NCBI GenBank assembly: GCA_025201765.1
Contig: MU623478.1
Coordinates: forward strand, 1 to 64,000
Length of the DNA stretch: 64,000 nt
Direction of reading: 5' to 3'
Source: Daldinia sp. FL1419
Lineage: Eukaryota; Ascomycota; Sordariomycetes; Xylariales; Hypoxylaceae
Below are positions 46,578-58,193 of the stretch, one piece after another; within the stretch, counting starts at the first letter, position 1; every line of letters begins with the position of its first letter. The notes under the pieces were generated by a model. It did no database searches. It was not told the origin of the DNA and was given only the letters and a program-made list of their open reading frames with translations. The position numbers were made by a program, and so were the translations under genes.

Positions 46578-47932
46578 TTAGTATGCCCAAATTTTGAGCT
46601 ACCAGATGTTAGCATAACCCGAGAGCGTTCAAGACACAAGCGACCAAAACTTACCACAGAGTCCCAAGAGCCTGTGCATAGGCTGATACCGTCGTTGCTA
46701 ACGCCCAGACAGCTGACACGGTTCTCATGACCTACGAGAGATCCAACCTTCTCTCCTCTGGTGACGTCCCATACCTATAAAAAATTGTTTAACCGACGAA
46801 CTTAACATTATCGGAAAAGAGGAAAAAAATACCTTGCATTCGAAATCATCGTATCCCGCGAACAATAGGCGACCAGATACGGACGTAGCAACAGAGGTGA
46901 TACCGCATAGAATGGATTCAGACTGTGACAGAATTAGCACCCACTAGGCGGGTATTATCTCGCCTCAGCTACTTACCCCGTAGAGATTGAGCTCCCTATC
47001 CGCTCGAATATCAAACAGTCTGCACGTCGCGTCATCGGATCCCGTTACAAATGAATGGCCGTCGGGGAAGAATTGGATTGCATTGATATCAGACTCGTGA
47101 CCAGCAAATGTCTGCACGGCCTTGCCGGCACGGATATCCCATAGCTTTGCGAATGCGTCGCAAGCGCCGGAAATGAATGTGTTTTGATTCGTAGGGTTTA
47201 GACTGATGCTCATGACATCACCCAGATGGTCGGCAAACTCCATAACCTTGGTTCCAGTCTCGATATCCCACTTCATACATGTCATATCACCCGAAGATGT
47301 AAGTATACTCCGGTCGTTAATGAATCGACAACAAGATAGATAACCAGCATGGCCAGAAAGTTCACGGGCTACACGTGTCGGCCCATCTCGGTTCTGGTTG
47401 AGGTTGTAGATGGAGCAGATGTTATCGAGACCACCGCAGGCAACGTAATTACCGCTCGGGGCGTAAGCGCAGGTCATGACCCATGATGACCGTAAGGGGA
47501 TGGCGTGGACCTTGTTTGTCGTGTACGCATCCCAAATAATCAACTTGCCGTCTTGCGAGGCAGATACTAGGTGTCTTCGGTCGGTCGACCAGTGCATAGC
47601 ATAGATTTTAGCGAGATGTCCCTTCAGCGTCCTCTTTGTCTTCATTAATTGGTTTCGGGGGATTGCTTCGTGAGATTGTTGTGCTACGGCGCGGACTGAG
47701 AGGGACAAACATGATTGTTAGAAGAAAGCGCACCAATCAATTTTATACAACGCGTTTTCAAGGCTATAGGTTATTTTCAATTGATAAACAAGCATGACTT
47801 ACGAGTAGTGTCGGCGAGTTCATCCTTCTTTCGCTTGATCCTATCCTTCAAGTTCTCAGCCTCGCGTCGCGCCTGCTGAATGCGCGCTTGCATTGCCTCG
47901 GGAGACACATCGTTTGGACGTTGCGAGTCCAT
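46578..47932 (-). CDS. gnb-1: Heterotrimeric G-protein beta subunit
   Basis: Complement of join(46578..46598, 46655..46774, 46833..46922, 46977..47695, 47803..47932), 359 aa, the normal length. The N-terminal helix ([20 protein letters not shown]) that pairs with Ggamma is followed by seven WD40 blades, beginning [20 protein letters not shown] and including [50 protein letters not shown] and [20 protein letters not shown]; the chain ends LKIWAY. Five coding exons join without frame breaks; the last coding exon is only 21 nt. It works at the plasma membrane with Galpha and Ggamma, transducing receptor signals that in ascomycetes affect growth, conidiation, mating and virulence. The symbol follows Neurospora usage. 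Confidence 0.96.
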
Positions 47933-48320
47933 GGCGGCAATGGATATGTGTCAAGGAGAGAACCGAGGAGCAGCGGGAGGGAATTGGATGGATGATGATG
48001 GACGACGGGTGTCGTCAAGCGGTGTGGATAGAGTTGATTTTGGAGTTCGCGAATAGCGTACAGGACACCGAAGGGGGTAAAAAAGAGAGAAAAGGTGTGA
48101 GGTTGGAAATCAACTCGGGGTAAGGGTGAGGAGGGAAGAGAGACAAGCTTCAGGGGGGTCCTTGTCGTAAGTGCTCTGACCAGTATTAAAAGGGTTAAAA
48201 ATCAAAATAAAATAAAATAGAGCTCCGGCTAGGCCACACTCGGGGATGTAGTAGAAGAGATGGACCTGAATCGTCAGGGCGAGGAATGAGGAAAAGTGTG
48301 GAGAGCGTTAGAATTTCTAG

Positions 48321-48383
48321 CGGTGCTAAGCTTGGCTTAAGGTGCTAAGGTGCTAAAGCTTAGGTGCTAAAGAGGTTGCTAAG
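48321..48383. repeat. GGTGCTAA direct repeats
   Basis: At least four copies of the word GGTGCTAA, unevenly spaced, with related GTTGCTAA and GGCTTAA variants, upstream of the Gbeta gene. Confidence 0.75.
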
Positions 48384-51300
48384 AGGAAGTCGGGAATAGA
48401 TTTTTTTTTTTTTGGTTGCATGTAAATACATGTAAGTTGCAAGAATAGGTAGTAATAGTGGTTGGGGGGAAAAAAAGTCACAGGCTTTCAAATTTGGAAA
48501 CTTGGGAAAAAGATAATCAAAGCAAAAGACAGGAAAATACTAGAAGGAAGGCAGCATCTAGCAATCTGGAAGGAGTAGTAGTAGTGCTGCTGTCGGCTGT
48601 AGACCGTAGGAAGCAGGAGTAGGAACAGGAGGTAAATGAAAGTAAAGGTAGGTAAGCTCCCTAAGTTCAAGCCTAAGGTACCATATGTACCCGGAGATAG
48701 CGCATATACATATGTACATGCATCAAAATATGTGGAGACCTTGGACGAAGGTATACATATCTTGTATGTAGGCTGGTACTGTAATTCTAATTCCTCGTCG
48801 TAGCATTCGAACTTTTCTCTCTTTGCCTTTCCCGCCTATTACCAGGCACAAGCATGCATTAGTACCTAGGTAGGTAAGGTAATCTACCTTAGTATGTATA
48901 TTGGACATAATACCTATGTACATTAGCACTCGTTTATGTATCCATTTATATGCTGTTCTACGTACAAACCAATGCAGATCGCACCACAATAACAAATATT
49001 AATATCTTTCCAAGGTACAATTGAAGCTATGAAAAGATTATCCGCGCTACGGTTATCCATATGTACCTACCTACGCATATATTTGAAGAAGGCCATGTCC
49101 GTTACAAAATGTCTCCTTTCATTTTATATTAGATATCCATTGCTGAATAATAGCACGGTCTTCCTTCCGGCCGACGAATGATTGCGTCGCCTTGGTCTGT
49201 CCGCCGGATCTAATTAAGAAGCTTTATTGCGCTTAACAATAACAGAAAAAAAAAAAAAAAAGGATAGGTACCTCATACCTAAATGTAATATGATAAGCAA
49301 CATGCAACCACCAAATACCGGGTACCTAACGTATGTAGGTATGTAGCGTAAGATTTGGATATACTAGCCCTAGGTAGAGAGATGGACGTATACGTAGGTA
49401 CCTATGCATGATATGTCCTAGGTAAGTACCTAGGTTAGGTAGGTAGGTATGGTTGAAATATTTGTAGTGCCTACTAATTAATCTGACAATACAGGAAGAA
49501 GGTAGCGAACTCGTTCGATACTGATACCCAAGTAGAATCCCAGGCCGCGCTGCAATTAGCTAAAAGGGGGAATGATAGGACTGACTAATGAGGCATCCTA
49601 TTTGCTGCGACAAGTAATTGCGCCGCTTGTGTGTGTAAGTAGGTAAGCGCTCGGGCTTTGAATACATGTACTTTGATACTTTCTTTCGCTTGCGTAACAG
49701 TTAATCCAGGTAGGTACCTTCCTACAAGGCCAATAAGATAACTTCTCCTTTCCATCATTTACTAACGGTTAGAACATTTACCAAGTAGCCCTAAATTATT
49801 TCAGGTGCTTTAGGCTAGGTACTACGTAGCAGGTACTTTATCACCTTATATAATACAGATTTGACTGTAATACATAAGGTAGGTACCCAGGTACCTAATA
49901 AGAAGTAAGAATGTCGCATTTCACATCGTAGCAAGGCTTGTCAGTTATTGATTTTACACTAACTACCTACATATTAATTATCCATGCCCCCTTTTAACCA
50001 TCTCTAGAAATCTTCACTTACGACTTACACATCCCATACTAACGCTCTAACCTAGTCACTTAAACAAAAGTCATCCATGACGAATGCATCATCGGACAAA
50101 TTTATGCATCTCAGAAAAGAATAACGATTTAGAACCTGGTCTGGGAGATTCGGATCGCGTCTCCCGGATAGATCTTACCAGTGCTGACCATCCTCGCTTT
50201 TTCACCAATCCGACCATCCAGTCCAATTTTATTGCATTTCGAAGAGAGCGGGGTGGGTATCAACTACCTAACCTAGGTCTGCGAGGCTTCTGCAAGCAGT
50301 CAGGTACTTCTATGTCCTCTTTCTGGTATTGGGTCCTAGGATAAGCACATAATATATATCCTAGGTCCAACCGTAGGCCTTTTATTTATATTGTTAATAT
50401 ATATTTTTTCTTTGTGCTTACAGCCTCGCTATCAAGGTGGAGTTAGATTTATAAAAGGAAAAAAAAAAGAAAAAAAAGTTGATGGGTTCGGTTTTCTAGA
50501 TGGGAACATCGTCGCCCCGGCCTTATTAAATTGGTGTCATCGCATCCAATTCTCTGCTCGCGGCACAGCAAACGAGCCAAGCGTCATCGTCCAATACGCC
50601 TGTCGAATCATTCTTCTAGATCGGTCTTACTTCTATTCTATACGACAATTCAAAATATTTTTTAGGAATTGTCTATTTTACCCCAAGACTTAACGATGCA
50701 GGTCAGGTAGTTAGTGTATACTTTCATTATCACATCAGGGTCCGTGCCATATTAGATCTATCATAACACGATCAAGAATATCAAAATAATGCCCCCTTAC
50801 CCAAAGAGCTTAGTTGCGTAATGTCTCCGCTGCTACAGGAACAAGAAATCGTATTGTACATACTCAGTACGGTCCTTCAATGCGGATATACTACCAAAAT
50901 CGTCCCTGGTTCATCCCCTAGCCGCGTTAGCCTCGACGGCCTAGTCAACGAGGCATTCTCGATCCTCGCCTATGCAAGGTACTGGCCGGTCTTGAAAATA
51001 GTCGGACCCGATAATGGACCCGGTAATGGACCCTCTCTCCAGCTTTCTAGCTCCTATTGTAACCTACCTAACCTAGTCCACGAGCTTCCCACCAACAATA
51101 GAGAAGTTCGTCCAACGTGCGTAGAATAAAGAGGGCTAGGATTAGCTCGGTTCTTTGTTCTGATCTCGTGCAAAGAGGTCTAGATATGCAGTTCTAATTT
51201 GAGCAACAAGAGGAGAACGCCCGAGGCAAGGACCGAACAACATTTAGTTTGTAGTAACACTGGCTCGTCAAACATTGGAATTGTCAGAAAATTCCGCTGG

Positions 51301-51642
51301 TTTGATAAGCCCGTTAAACGGATCGCTTACTACGGGAACGTACATACATATCGTGATGGATCGGAAGGATTTAATATCTACGCAGATGGAACTTCTAGAA
51401 GGGTTACCTACTCGATAGGAATTCCGCAAGCCTCATTTCAGGTAGGCAGTGTTTTGGGGCACTGTGTGGTATCGGGCGAAGTGAGCGACGGGCATTGCTA
51501 CTCCTACGTAGATTCTCAATAGATCCTCAATAACACCTACGTAGTAAAGGTACGTGCGATATCATTACCTCGGCGTTATAGATATTGTATCTGTTTTAAA
51601 TTATAGTTGTTCCAACAAATTGGTGAAGTTTTTAGCTATATA

Positions 51643-51666
51643 TACCTACCTACCTACCTACCTACC
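51643..51666. repeat. TACC microsatellite
   Basis: Six perfect copies of TACC, followed by TAGGTAAG, so the block is nearly palindromic at its right end. Confidence 0.95.
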
Positions 51667-52157
51667 TAGGTAAGAGGTACGTATGTAAACAGTGTCTTAT
51701 ATATATATAGTATCGAGAATCCATGCGAAGATTATCTATCCAACGACTGTTCACATAATAGAATTAGAAACAGCGTGAGTATTACACAAAAAGAACGAGT
51801 GTATTAAGAGTGAGATGCCTTCCCCCCTCACATAGAAAGTACATTTCGGGCTCGGAAATACCATTAACATTATCTATAACCAATATCGTCTACGATGTCA
51901 ACGAACTACAGTGTAGAAACTTGCCCAATGGGGTGTTTCTCGTCAGTAGCCGTCGACTAGTGTGTGCTTATTTACACGACTATTATATGTCTTAAGCTTA
52001 AGCCCCAATCACAGAAATTTCAATTACATCCCCGTCCCCAGTAAGAAGTCCGGGCAGAAATAAACATCGCTTCTAGCCCGTAATTTATTCGATCAAATAC
52101 GATTCACTTTGATCTTGGCGATCTAACGCCACAAAGACGTCGTGTCTAAACGGCATC

Positions 52158-53442
52158 ATGGCGCGGGAACTGGACTTAGACTTTATGTCTATGCCCAAGA
52201 TCGAGGTAAATAGAACGATATTCAACCCCGTTTAATCATATTAACTTCCACCTCATAAACGATAGCTCCACGCCCACTTGACAGGAAGCATTAGTCGCCA
52301 ATGTCTGCACGAAATCTGGGAAATCAAGAAAGCAGCCGGGGAAACCGACCTCGAAGACCCCCTAGTAGTGATGCCGCCAGGCAGACACGACTATGATCTC
52401 GCTACGTAAGGACTTGCCTAAGAAAAGAATTCCCATAAAAGCCCCCAAACTCCTCCCCTCGCCCGGACAGTCAATGGATAAAAGCTGAGGTCATCTTCCT
52501 AGCTTCTTCCCCCTCTTCTCGTCCTACATCTATAACTTGGTAGACGACGTTGCGTCCCTCGAGTACTCCACCAAATCCGTCGTGCGCGACTTTGCGCGTG
52601 ACGGCGTGGCGTACCTCGAGCTGAGGACGACGCCTCGGGCGATGCCAGCCGCGGGCTTAGATAAGGCAGGCTATGTGGCGGCGGTGCTGCGCTCGATGAA
52701 GATGGGGGCCGCGCAGGAGCGGGCGGCAAAAGAGACGGGCGCAGGGACAGAAACACCGACGTTACACGCGCGTCTAATCCTCTCCATCGATCGGCGTAAC
52801 ACCCTCGAGGAAGCTTACCAAGCAGTCGCGCTCGCGAAGCAATTCCGAGCCCAGGGCGTTGTGGGGGTGGATTTGTGCGGCGATCCCACGAAAGGCGATG
52901 TGGCTCTGTTCACGCCCGCGATAGACCAGGCGAAGGCCGCTGGGCTCAAAATCACCATCCATTTTGCGGAGGCGGAGGCTAGTGCCTCGGAGGCCGAGCT
53001 CGACACGATCATGGGCTGGATGCCCGATCGTCTGGGCCACGTCATCCACGTCCCGGAAAGGGTCAAGGGCCAGATTGCGGCGCGGACGGGTATCGGGTTG
53101 GAGCTATGTCTCAGCTGCAATGTCCACGCCAAGATGATCGTTGGTAGCTTTGAGGCTCATCACTTTGGAGAATGGTGGCGGGTCGACGGTCCGGTCGTTG
53201 TGCCTTGTGTAAGTTGAATTGGTTGTGGACATTAGAATACCGGTATGCGAGATTGAGCTGATTTGAGACGTTAGACCGACGATGTAGGCGTATTCGGGAG
53301 CCCGCTGTCGAATGAATGGAGGCTCATACAGGAACACTTCAAACTACAGCGAGAGGAAATACTAGCACTGGCGAGGAAGGGCATTGAAGTTATATTTGGA
53401 GACGACGATGAAAAGGCGCGGCTGAGGAAGATTATGTGGTAA
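52158..53442 (+). CDS. Adenosine / N6-methyl-AMP deaminase-like protein
   Basis: Four exons, 52158..52205, 52266..52405, 52503..53208 and 53275..53442, give 353 aa. This is an amidohydrolase TIM barrel of the adenosine deaminase family with the full metal and catalytic set visible: LHAHLTGS (His18, His20), IHFAEAEA (His216, Glu219), DRLGHVIH (His242) and TDDVGVFG (Asp300, Asp301). The segment GVAYLELRTTPRAMPAAG is typical of the ADAL/MAPDA branch, which hydrolyses N6-methyl-AMP to IMP, more than of classical adenosine deaminase. It is presumably cytosolic and serves purine salvage or removal of modified nucleotides. The introns of 60-97 nt all join in frame. The gene is tail to tail with acetoacetyl-CoA synthetase, 200 bp apart. 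Substrate (adenosine or N6-methyl-AMP) is not proven. Confidence 0.9.
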
Positions 53443-53642
53443 AAATTGACATATGTTAGGCATATTTCAGGTAGGGAGGCGATACTTTTCATTAAATACC
53501 TGATTTGTGCTTCTTCACGTCAGTTATGATCCTATGGCCGTATCTCTGATCTCCCGTCTAGTATCTAAGCTAGATCTAATGCCTACTGGATAGCCGCCTT
53601 TCTTTGTTCGTAATCCTCATTCACTACCTCTCTATTATCGCC
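53443..53642. other. Short convergent spacer
   Basis: Only 200 bp between two stop codons, so the 3' UTRs of the deaminase and the synthetase genes probably overlap or abut. Confidence 0.5.
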
Positions 53643-56035
53643 TCAACTATGTGTTGCCGCCCATTCCTTAAACCAAGCTAAGGATTCAGGATTTGCTACA
53701 CTAGTATTTGTTTTGATGTCGATTCCGGAAAGAATCTGCTTAACAGCAACCTCGATCCTAGCAAGATGTTAGCTGCGAGTCGTGGGCATGCCATCTAAAC
53801 GAATGGGATGTGAAGACATACTTCTTTCCGTTGAGTGTTTTTGGGACTCCTGCTCCACATTCTTCGATGATGGCAGGGATATGTCGTGGACTTAATTCTT
53901 TCCGAATTACACCTCGAATCCTCTCTTGTAGTTCGGGGGTGAACTTATTCCCCTCGGCCATCACAAGGAATAAGCAAACCGTCTCGTCACGATCCGTTTC
54001 TCGCCTCCGTCCAACACATACTGCATCTTCTATCTCGTTCCCAAAGAATTTCGTCAACAAGTTGTATATCTCGGCGCTACCGAATCTTACACCACCGGGC
54101 TTCAGGACGCCGTCACTACGCCCAAGCATGACAATACCTCCTGTTTTGGCGTTCATGCGTAGAAAATCCCCATGGTGCCATATCCCGTCGAAACGTTCGA
54201 AGTAGCTGGCTCGGTACCTAGTATCACCTCCGGGTCCCCAAAAAGTCAGGGGTTGGGAGGGAAATGGCTTTGTGCACACCAGTTCTCCGTTTCCGTCAGG
54301 CATTGGAGCGCCGCTAATAGAATCTACTACATCAATGGCCATACCAAGTGCCGCACATTGAATTTCGCCTACGTGAACTGGAAGTAGCGGGCACGGGAGT
54401 CCAAAGCACGAAATGATGTCGGTACCCCCCGTAATCGAGGCCAAATTAACGTGGGCGGGGAATGCTTTATAAACAAAAGAGAAAGTTGATGGCGGCAATG
54501 GGGCGGCTGTTGAGTAGATTGCCTGGAGACAAGAGAGGTCGAGTGTTTGGACGGGATAGACTGAATTAGTCTCGAGCGTTGTCAGATATGCAGCGGAAGT
54601 GCCAAAGTGGGTAGCTCGGAGCGATGAAAGAAGTTTGGGTAGGGACAGATAACCATGTGGCTTGAAGGGTGAGCCAGAGTATAGTATCAAAGTGGTGCCG
54701 CATGAAAGGGCCGATATGCTCCAGTGCCACATCATCCACTATACCGACGAATGTTAGCAATCACTCTCGGTAAATAATCTAAGAGTTTGGGTTCGTTACG
54801 GGGCGCGGCAACTCCTAGGATAGGTTCGGAAGCCGGGGGTGTGGATTTCCATTCTACGTACAGATGTAGTGGTATAGTAGAGCATTATGGAGTTCGAATC
54901 TAGCGAGGAATGAAGGAATAGCTCCTTCTTATGTTGAATCAATGTACCCAACGCCGAGTGAACTATGGCCTTTGGCAGACCTGTAGTGCCACTAGAAAAC
55001 AAGACATAGAGAGGGTGTGATGGTGGGAGTTGCTCAAATTCCAGGGGCTCATCGCCGGTGCTAAATAATATTAATGTCAATAAATATTATTAGCAAATGG
55101 GGTTTCTCTGAAAGTACCTCTTCAAAAAGCTTTCGTATTCTTTGGCTTTTATTCCTTTCGTTCCTAGTCCTTCCAAGTCTATATTAAAATCTGGGACATT
55201 TTCTATGACAACTACGAGTTTTAGCCCCTTGGATTTGAGCTCGTCGACTACTTGTGATATCTTGTCGGTACCAGACCACGCTTTGCCGTTATATATGGTC
55301 CCGTTGTCCGCGAACAAGACCTTGGGTTCAAGCTGGATTAGCCTGTCTAGGACGGCACTCACTCCGTTATCTGGGCTTATTCCCGTCCACACGGCCCCAA
55401 TGGCGGCTGCGGACAGCATAGCTACGAGAGCTTGGTGGTGATTTGACACAAATCCGGCAACGACATCATTAGCTTTCAAGCCGGCAGCCCTCAATGCGTT
55501 AGAGCATCGTCGTACAGCTTCACGCAGCTCAGCCCATGTCGTCGACACAAGCTGTCCTTCAACTTCGGTGACTGTTATGGTAGCGGTAGAAGATTCGTCA
55601 ATATCCGCTTTCTCCGGGAATAGGAGATTCTCGGCGAAATTTAACAATGCCCCGGAGAAGAAATCAGGCCTAGGATACATAGATGCACTATCCGGCAAAA
55701 CCTATCGAGTAATAAGTTGAATGTCATGAATATTTGATAAATAGGGGTAACGGTCATGAGTTATCCAGGCTGCCGAATCTTGGAAGATTTCGACAGCACC
55801 AATACAAGACACATACACATGAGTAAGGCGTAGATGCTTTTATGCCGCAAAAATGCCATACTTCCTCCCAGAAATTCGAGATATTTTCGACGGACCACTT
55901 GTGTAAGGCCGGGTAATCTTTAATTCCAGCGTCATATGTATCCCTTATGCGTTCTAGAAACTTGTACATCTGAGTTGATGTAGGATTTGGATGTCGCCAC
56001 AACTCGGTGGGCTGAGGCATGGTATCGACAGTCAT
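53643..56035 (-). CDS. Acetoacetyl-CoA synthetase (acyl-CoA ligase)
   Basis: Complement of join(53643..53757, 53822..54738, 54862..55060, 55118..55701, 55817..56035), 677 aa, normal for the family. An ANL-superfamily adenylating enzyme: the N-terminal ACAS segment (ELWRHPNPTSTQMYKFLERI), FFSGALLNFAENLLFPEK, GAVWTGISPDNG, the ATP/AMP motif YVLFSSGTTGLPKAI (about 286-300), WMMWHWSISAL, SITGGTDIISCFGLPCP, GIWHHGDFLR, the hinge LGRSDGVLKPGGVRFGSAEI, and a catalytic Lys in LNGKK split by the last intron. WMMWHW and ASITGGTDI match acetoacetyl-CoA synthetase rather than acetyl-CoA synthetase. It activates acetoacetate to acetoacetyl-CoA in the cytosol, feeding sterol or fatty-acid synthesis. The first intron donor (GTATGT, 55816) was chosen because it alone keeps phase. 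An in-frame non-ATG extension runs to 56080. Confidence 0.92.
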
Positions 56036-56330
56036 CGTGAATACACAGTGATGTATTTTCCTGGAATAAGACAAGAACAACCAATTATTTCAAGTGTGGA
56101 AGTTGACTTGAAGAATTGTAATGGCGGCCTGTATTATTTATCTTAGCGAGCTTAGATTTGAGATTTTTGGCTAGCCATTATAACCACCACTTATTTGATC
56201 CGTGCAGATGTATTGTGGGGCTGTGCCGTGGTGTGCCAAAAATTCAAGTCTAAGGCTTATGCGTAAATTTTCAAATGTATTCCCTATAATATTATCCAGG
56301 ACAAAATCCAGTGTATTATATTGAAACTCT
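56036..56330. promoter_or_regulatory. Upstream region of acetoacetyl-CoA synthetase
   Basis: Only about 300 bp of ordinary composition separate the start codon from the AT-rich island, so the promoter lies right at the island boundary. A possible 3' splice site (TTATTCCAG) 45 nt upstream of the chosen ATG suggests an intron in the 5' UTR. Confidence 0.4.
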
Positions 56331-56504
56331 TCCAATAAATTATTATGGGAAATTAATAAGAAATTGATAAGTAATTGATAATAATTGATAAAAACTAATA
56401 AAAACTAATAAAGTGGTTGATAAGCTAATAAAAAATAAAAAAAATATATTAAAAATTTAAAATTTAAAAAAATATTTATGATTGGGTGTATTTTTTTTAT
56501 TAGT

Positions 56505-58060
56505 AAGAATTTGAGTTGATTAAGCAGGAAAATAATTTTTAAGGGTTTATTTATATTATATATGAGCTTTAATAGTTTTTGTAGGATATGTTTTAACCTT
56601 ATATTTTTTTTAAAAATTAATAATTTTATGCTAGAGAATGTGAGTTGATTAGATAGGAAAATAATTTCTAGAAGTTTATTTATGTTGATCAGGAGTTTCA
56701 ATTAAATAAGAGTTTTAATAGTTCTTGTAGGATATGCCTTAACCTTATATTTTTATTGTACGAATCTTTATAGAAAAATTGATGATTTGGTGTTTGAAAA
56801 TTTGAGTTGATTAGATAAGAAAATAATTTTTGAGGGCTTATACATTAAATATGGGCTTTAATTGAATAAGAGCTTTAATTGAACAGGAGTTCTTGCAGGA
56901 TATGCCCTGCAGTTTTATCGTACAAAATTGACGATTCTATTTTTGAGAGCTTGAGCTGATTAGATAGGAAAATAATTTTTAAGGAGCTTTAATAATTCTT
57001 GCAGGATATGCCCTACACTTTATCGTACAAATTTCTATGGAAATACTGATGATTAGGGGCATCCTAATTTAAACTAATTAGATAGGAAAACAATTTTTAA
57101 AAGTTTATTTATGTTGAATTGAAGCTTTAATAGATATACCCTAACCCTACAATTTTATTGTACGAATCTTTATGGAAAAATTGATAATTTTATCCTTAAA
57201 AACTTAAGCTGATTAGACAAAAAAACAATTTCTGAAGGCCTATTTATATTGAATATAAGTTTTAATTGAATAGGAACTCTTGCAGGATATGCCTTAACCT
57301 TATATTTTTATTGTACGAAGTTTTATGGAAAATTAATAATTTAATGTTTTTAAGCTAATTAGATAGGAAAACAACTTTTAAGGAACTTTAATAACTCTTA
57401 CAGGATATACCTTAACCCTATACTTTTATTATATAAAGATTTATAGAAAAATTGGTGATTTTGTGCTTGAGAACTTGATTTGATTAGATAGGAAAACAAC
57501 TTTCTTAAGGGCCTATTTATATTAAATATAAGCTTTAATAGTTTTTGTAGGATATGCTTTGTATTTTATTGTATAAATTTCTATCAAAAACTGATGATTT
57601 TATGCTTGAGAATTTGAGTTGATTAGATAAGAAAACAATTTTTAAAAAACTTTAATAGTTTTTGTAGGATATGTTTTGCATTTTATTGTATAAATCTTTA
57701 TCGAAAATTGATAATTCTATACATAAAAACTTAAACTAATCAGATAGGAGAATAATTTTTAAAGGTTTATTTATGTTGAATTTAAGCTCTAATAGTTTTT
57801 GCAGGATATATCTTGCAATTTTATTGTATAAATCTCTATAAAAAACCGATGATTTTATGTTTAAGAGTTTGATTTGATCAAATAAGAAAATAATTCTTGA
57901 AGGTTTATTTATATATTAAATAGCTTATAGAAATTTTAATTAGAAAGATTAGATTGGCGGATTTCATCCTAACTTTGTTACCCCAACTTATTACTATAAA
58001 AAAACTAACGATTTTACGTTTAAAAACTTAAGCTAATTAAATAGGAAAATAATTTTTGAG
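56505..58060. repeat. Tandem array of a degenerate ~140-bp unit
   Basis: The phrase GATTAGATAGGAAAATAATT or close variants recurs at about 56518, 56648, 56808, 56954, 57074, 57207, 57356, 57481, 57619, 57736, 57876 and 58034, that is every 117-160 bp. Between most of them lies a second recurring phrase GCAGGATATGCC(T/C)T (56580, 56727, 56893, 57001, 57280, 57399, 57546, 57662, 57800), often followed by ATTTTATTGTA. Twelve copies of about 140 bp, all in the same direction, are therefore visible. Confidence 0.85.
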
Positions 58061-58126
58061 GGTTTATTTACGTATCAAAAAACCTGTAGAAACCTTAGAA
58101 AGGTTGGTTTTATGGAGGTTAATAGG

Positions 58127-58193
58127 GTTTTGCAACTTTAATTACGTAATTATATTAAAAAAGTTTTGCAATTTCAATTACGTAATTACATTA
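58127..58193 (+). repeat. 31-bp direct duplication
   Basis: Two copies (58127-58157 and 58163-58193) of a word starting GTTTTGCAA and containing TTACGTAATTA. They differ at three places, all C/T transitions. Confidence 0.85.

Larger units (their letters stand above)
47933..52157. other. Large gene-free interval
   Basis: About 4.2 kb between Gbeta and the deaminase. Dense ACCTAGGTA/AGGTACC words (48865-48885, 49060-49080, 49260-49460, 49690-49720, 49870-49900, 51640-51690), a GGTGCTAA repeat near 48321-48383, and a TACC microsatellite. Open frames at 50084-51522 lack recognisable domains; one has no ATG. Confidence 0.45.

Noticed and set aside
50084..51129. Several short plus-strand frames
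   Set aside because: Interrupted by ACCT/AGGT words and homopolymers typical of intergenic DNA here, and no domain is seen.
51199..51522. 107-codon plus-strand frame
   Set aside because: It has no ATG, an upstream stop and no recognisable domain; at most a relic.
56405..56701. 98-codon minus-strand frame in the AT-rich island
   Set aside because: Its Ile/Leu/Lys/Phe composition is explained by AT content and repeats; not a gene.
56505..58060. CRISPR-like interpretation of the spaced repeats
   Set aside because: The repeats are degenerate, the intervening DNA is itself repeated, and the genome is eukaryotic.
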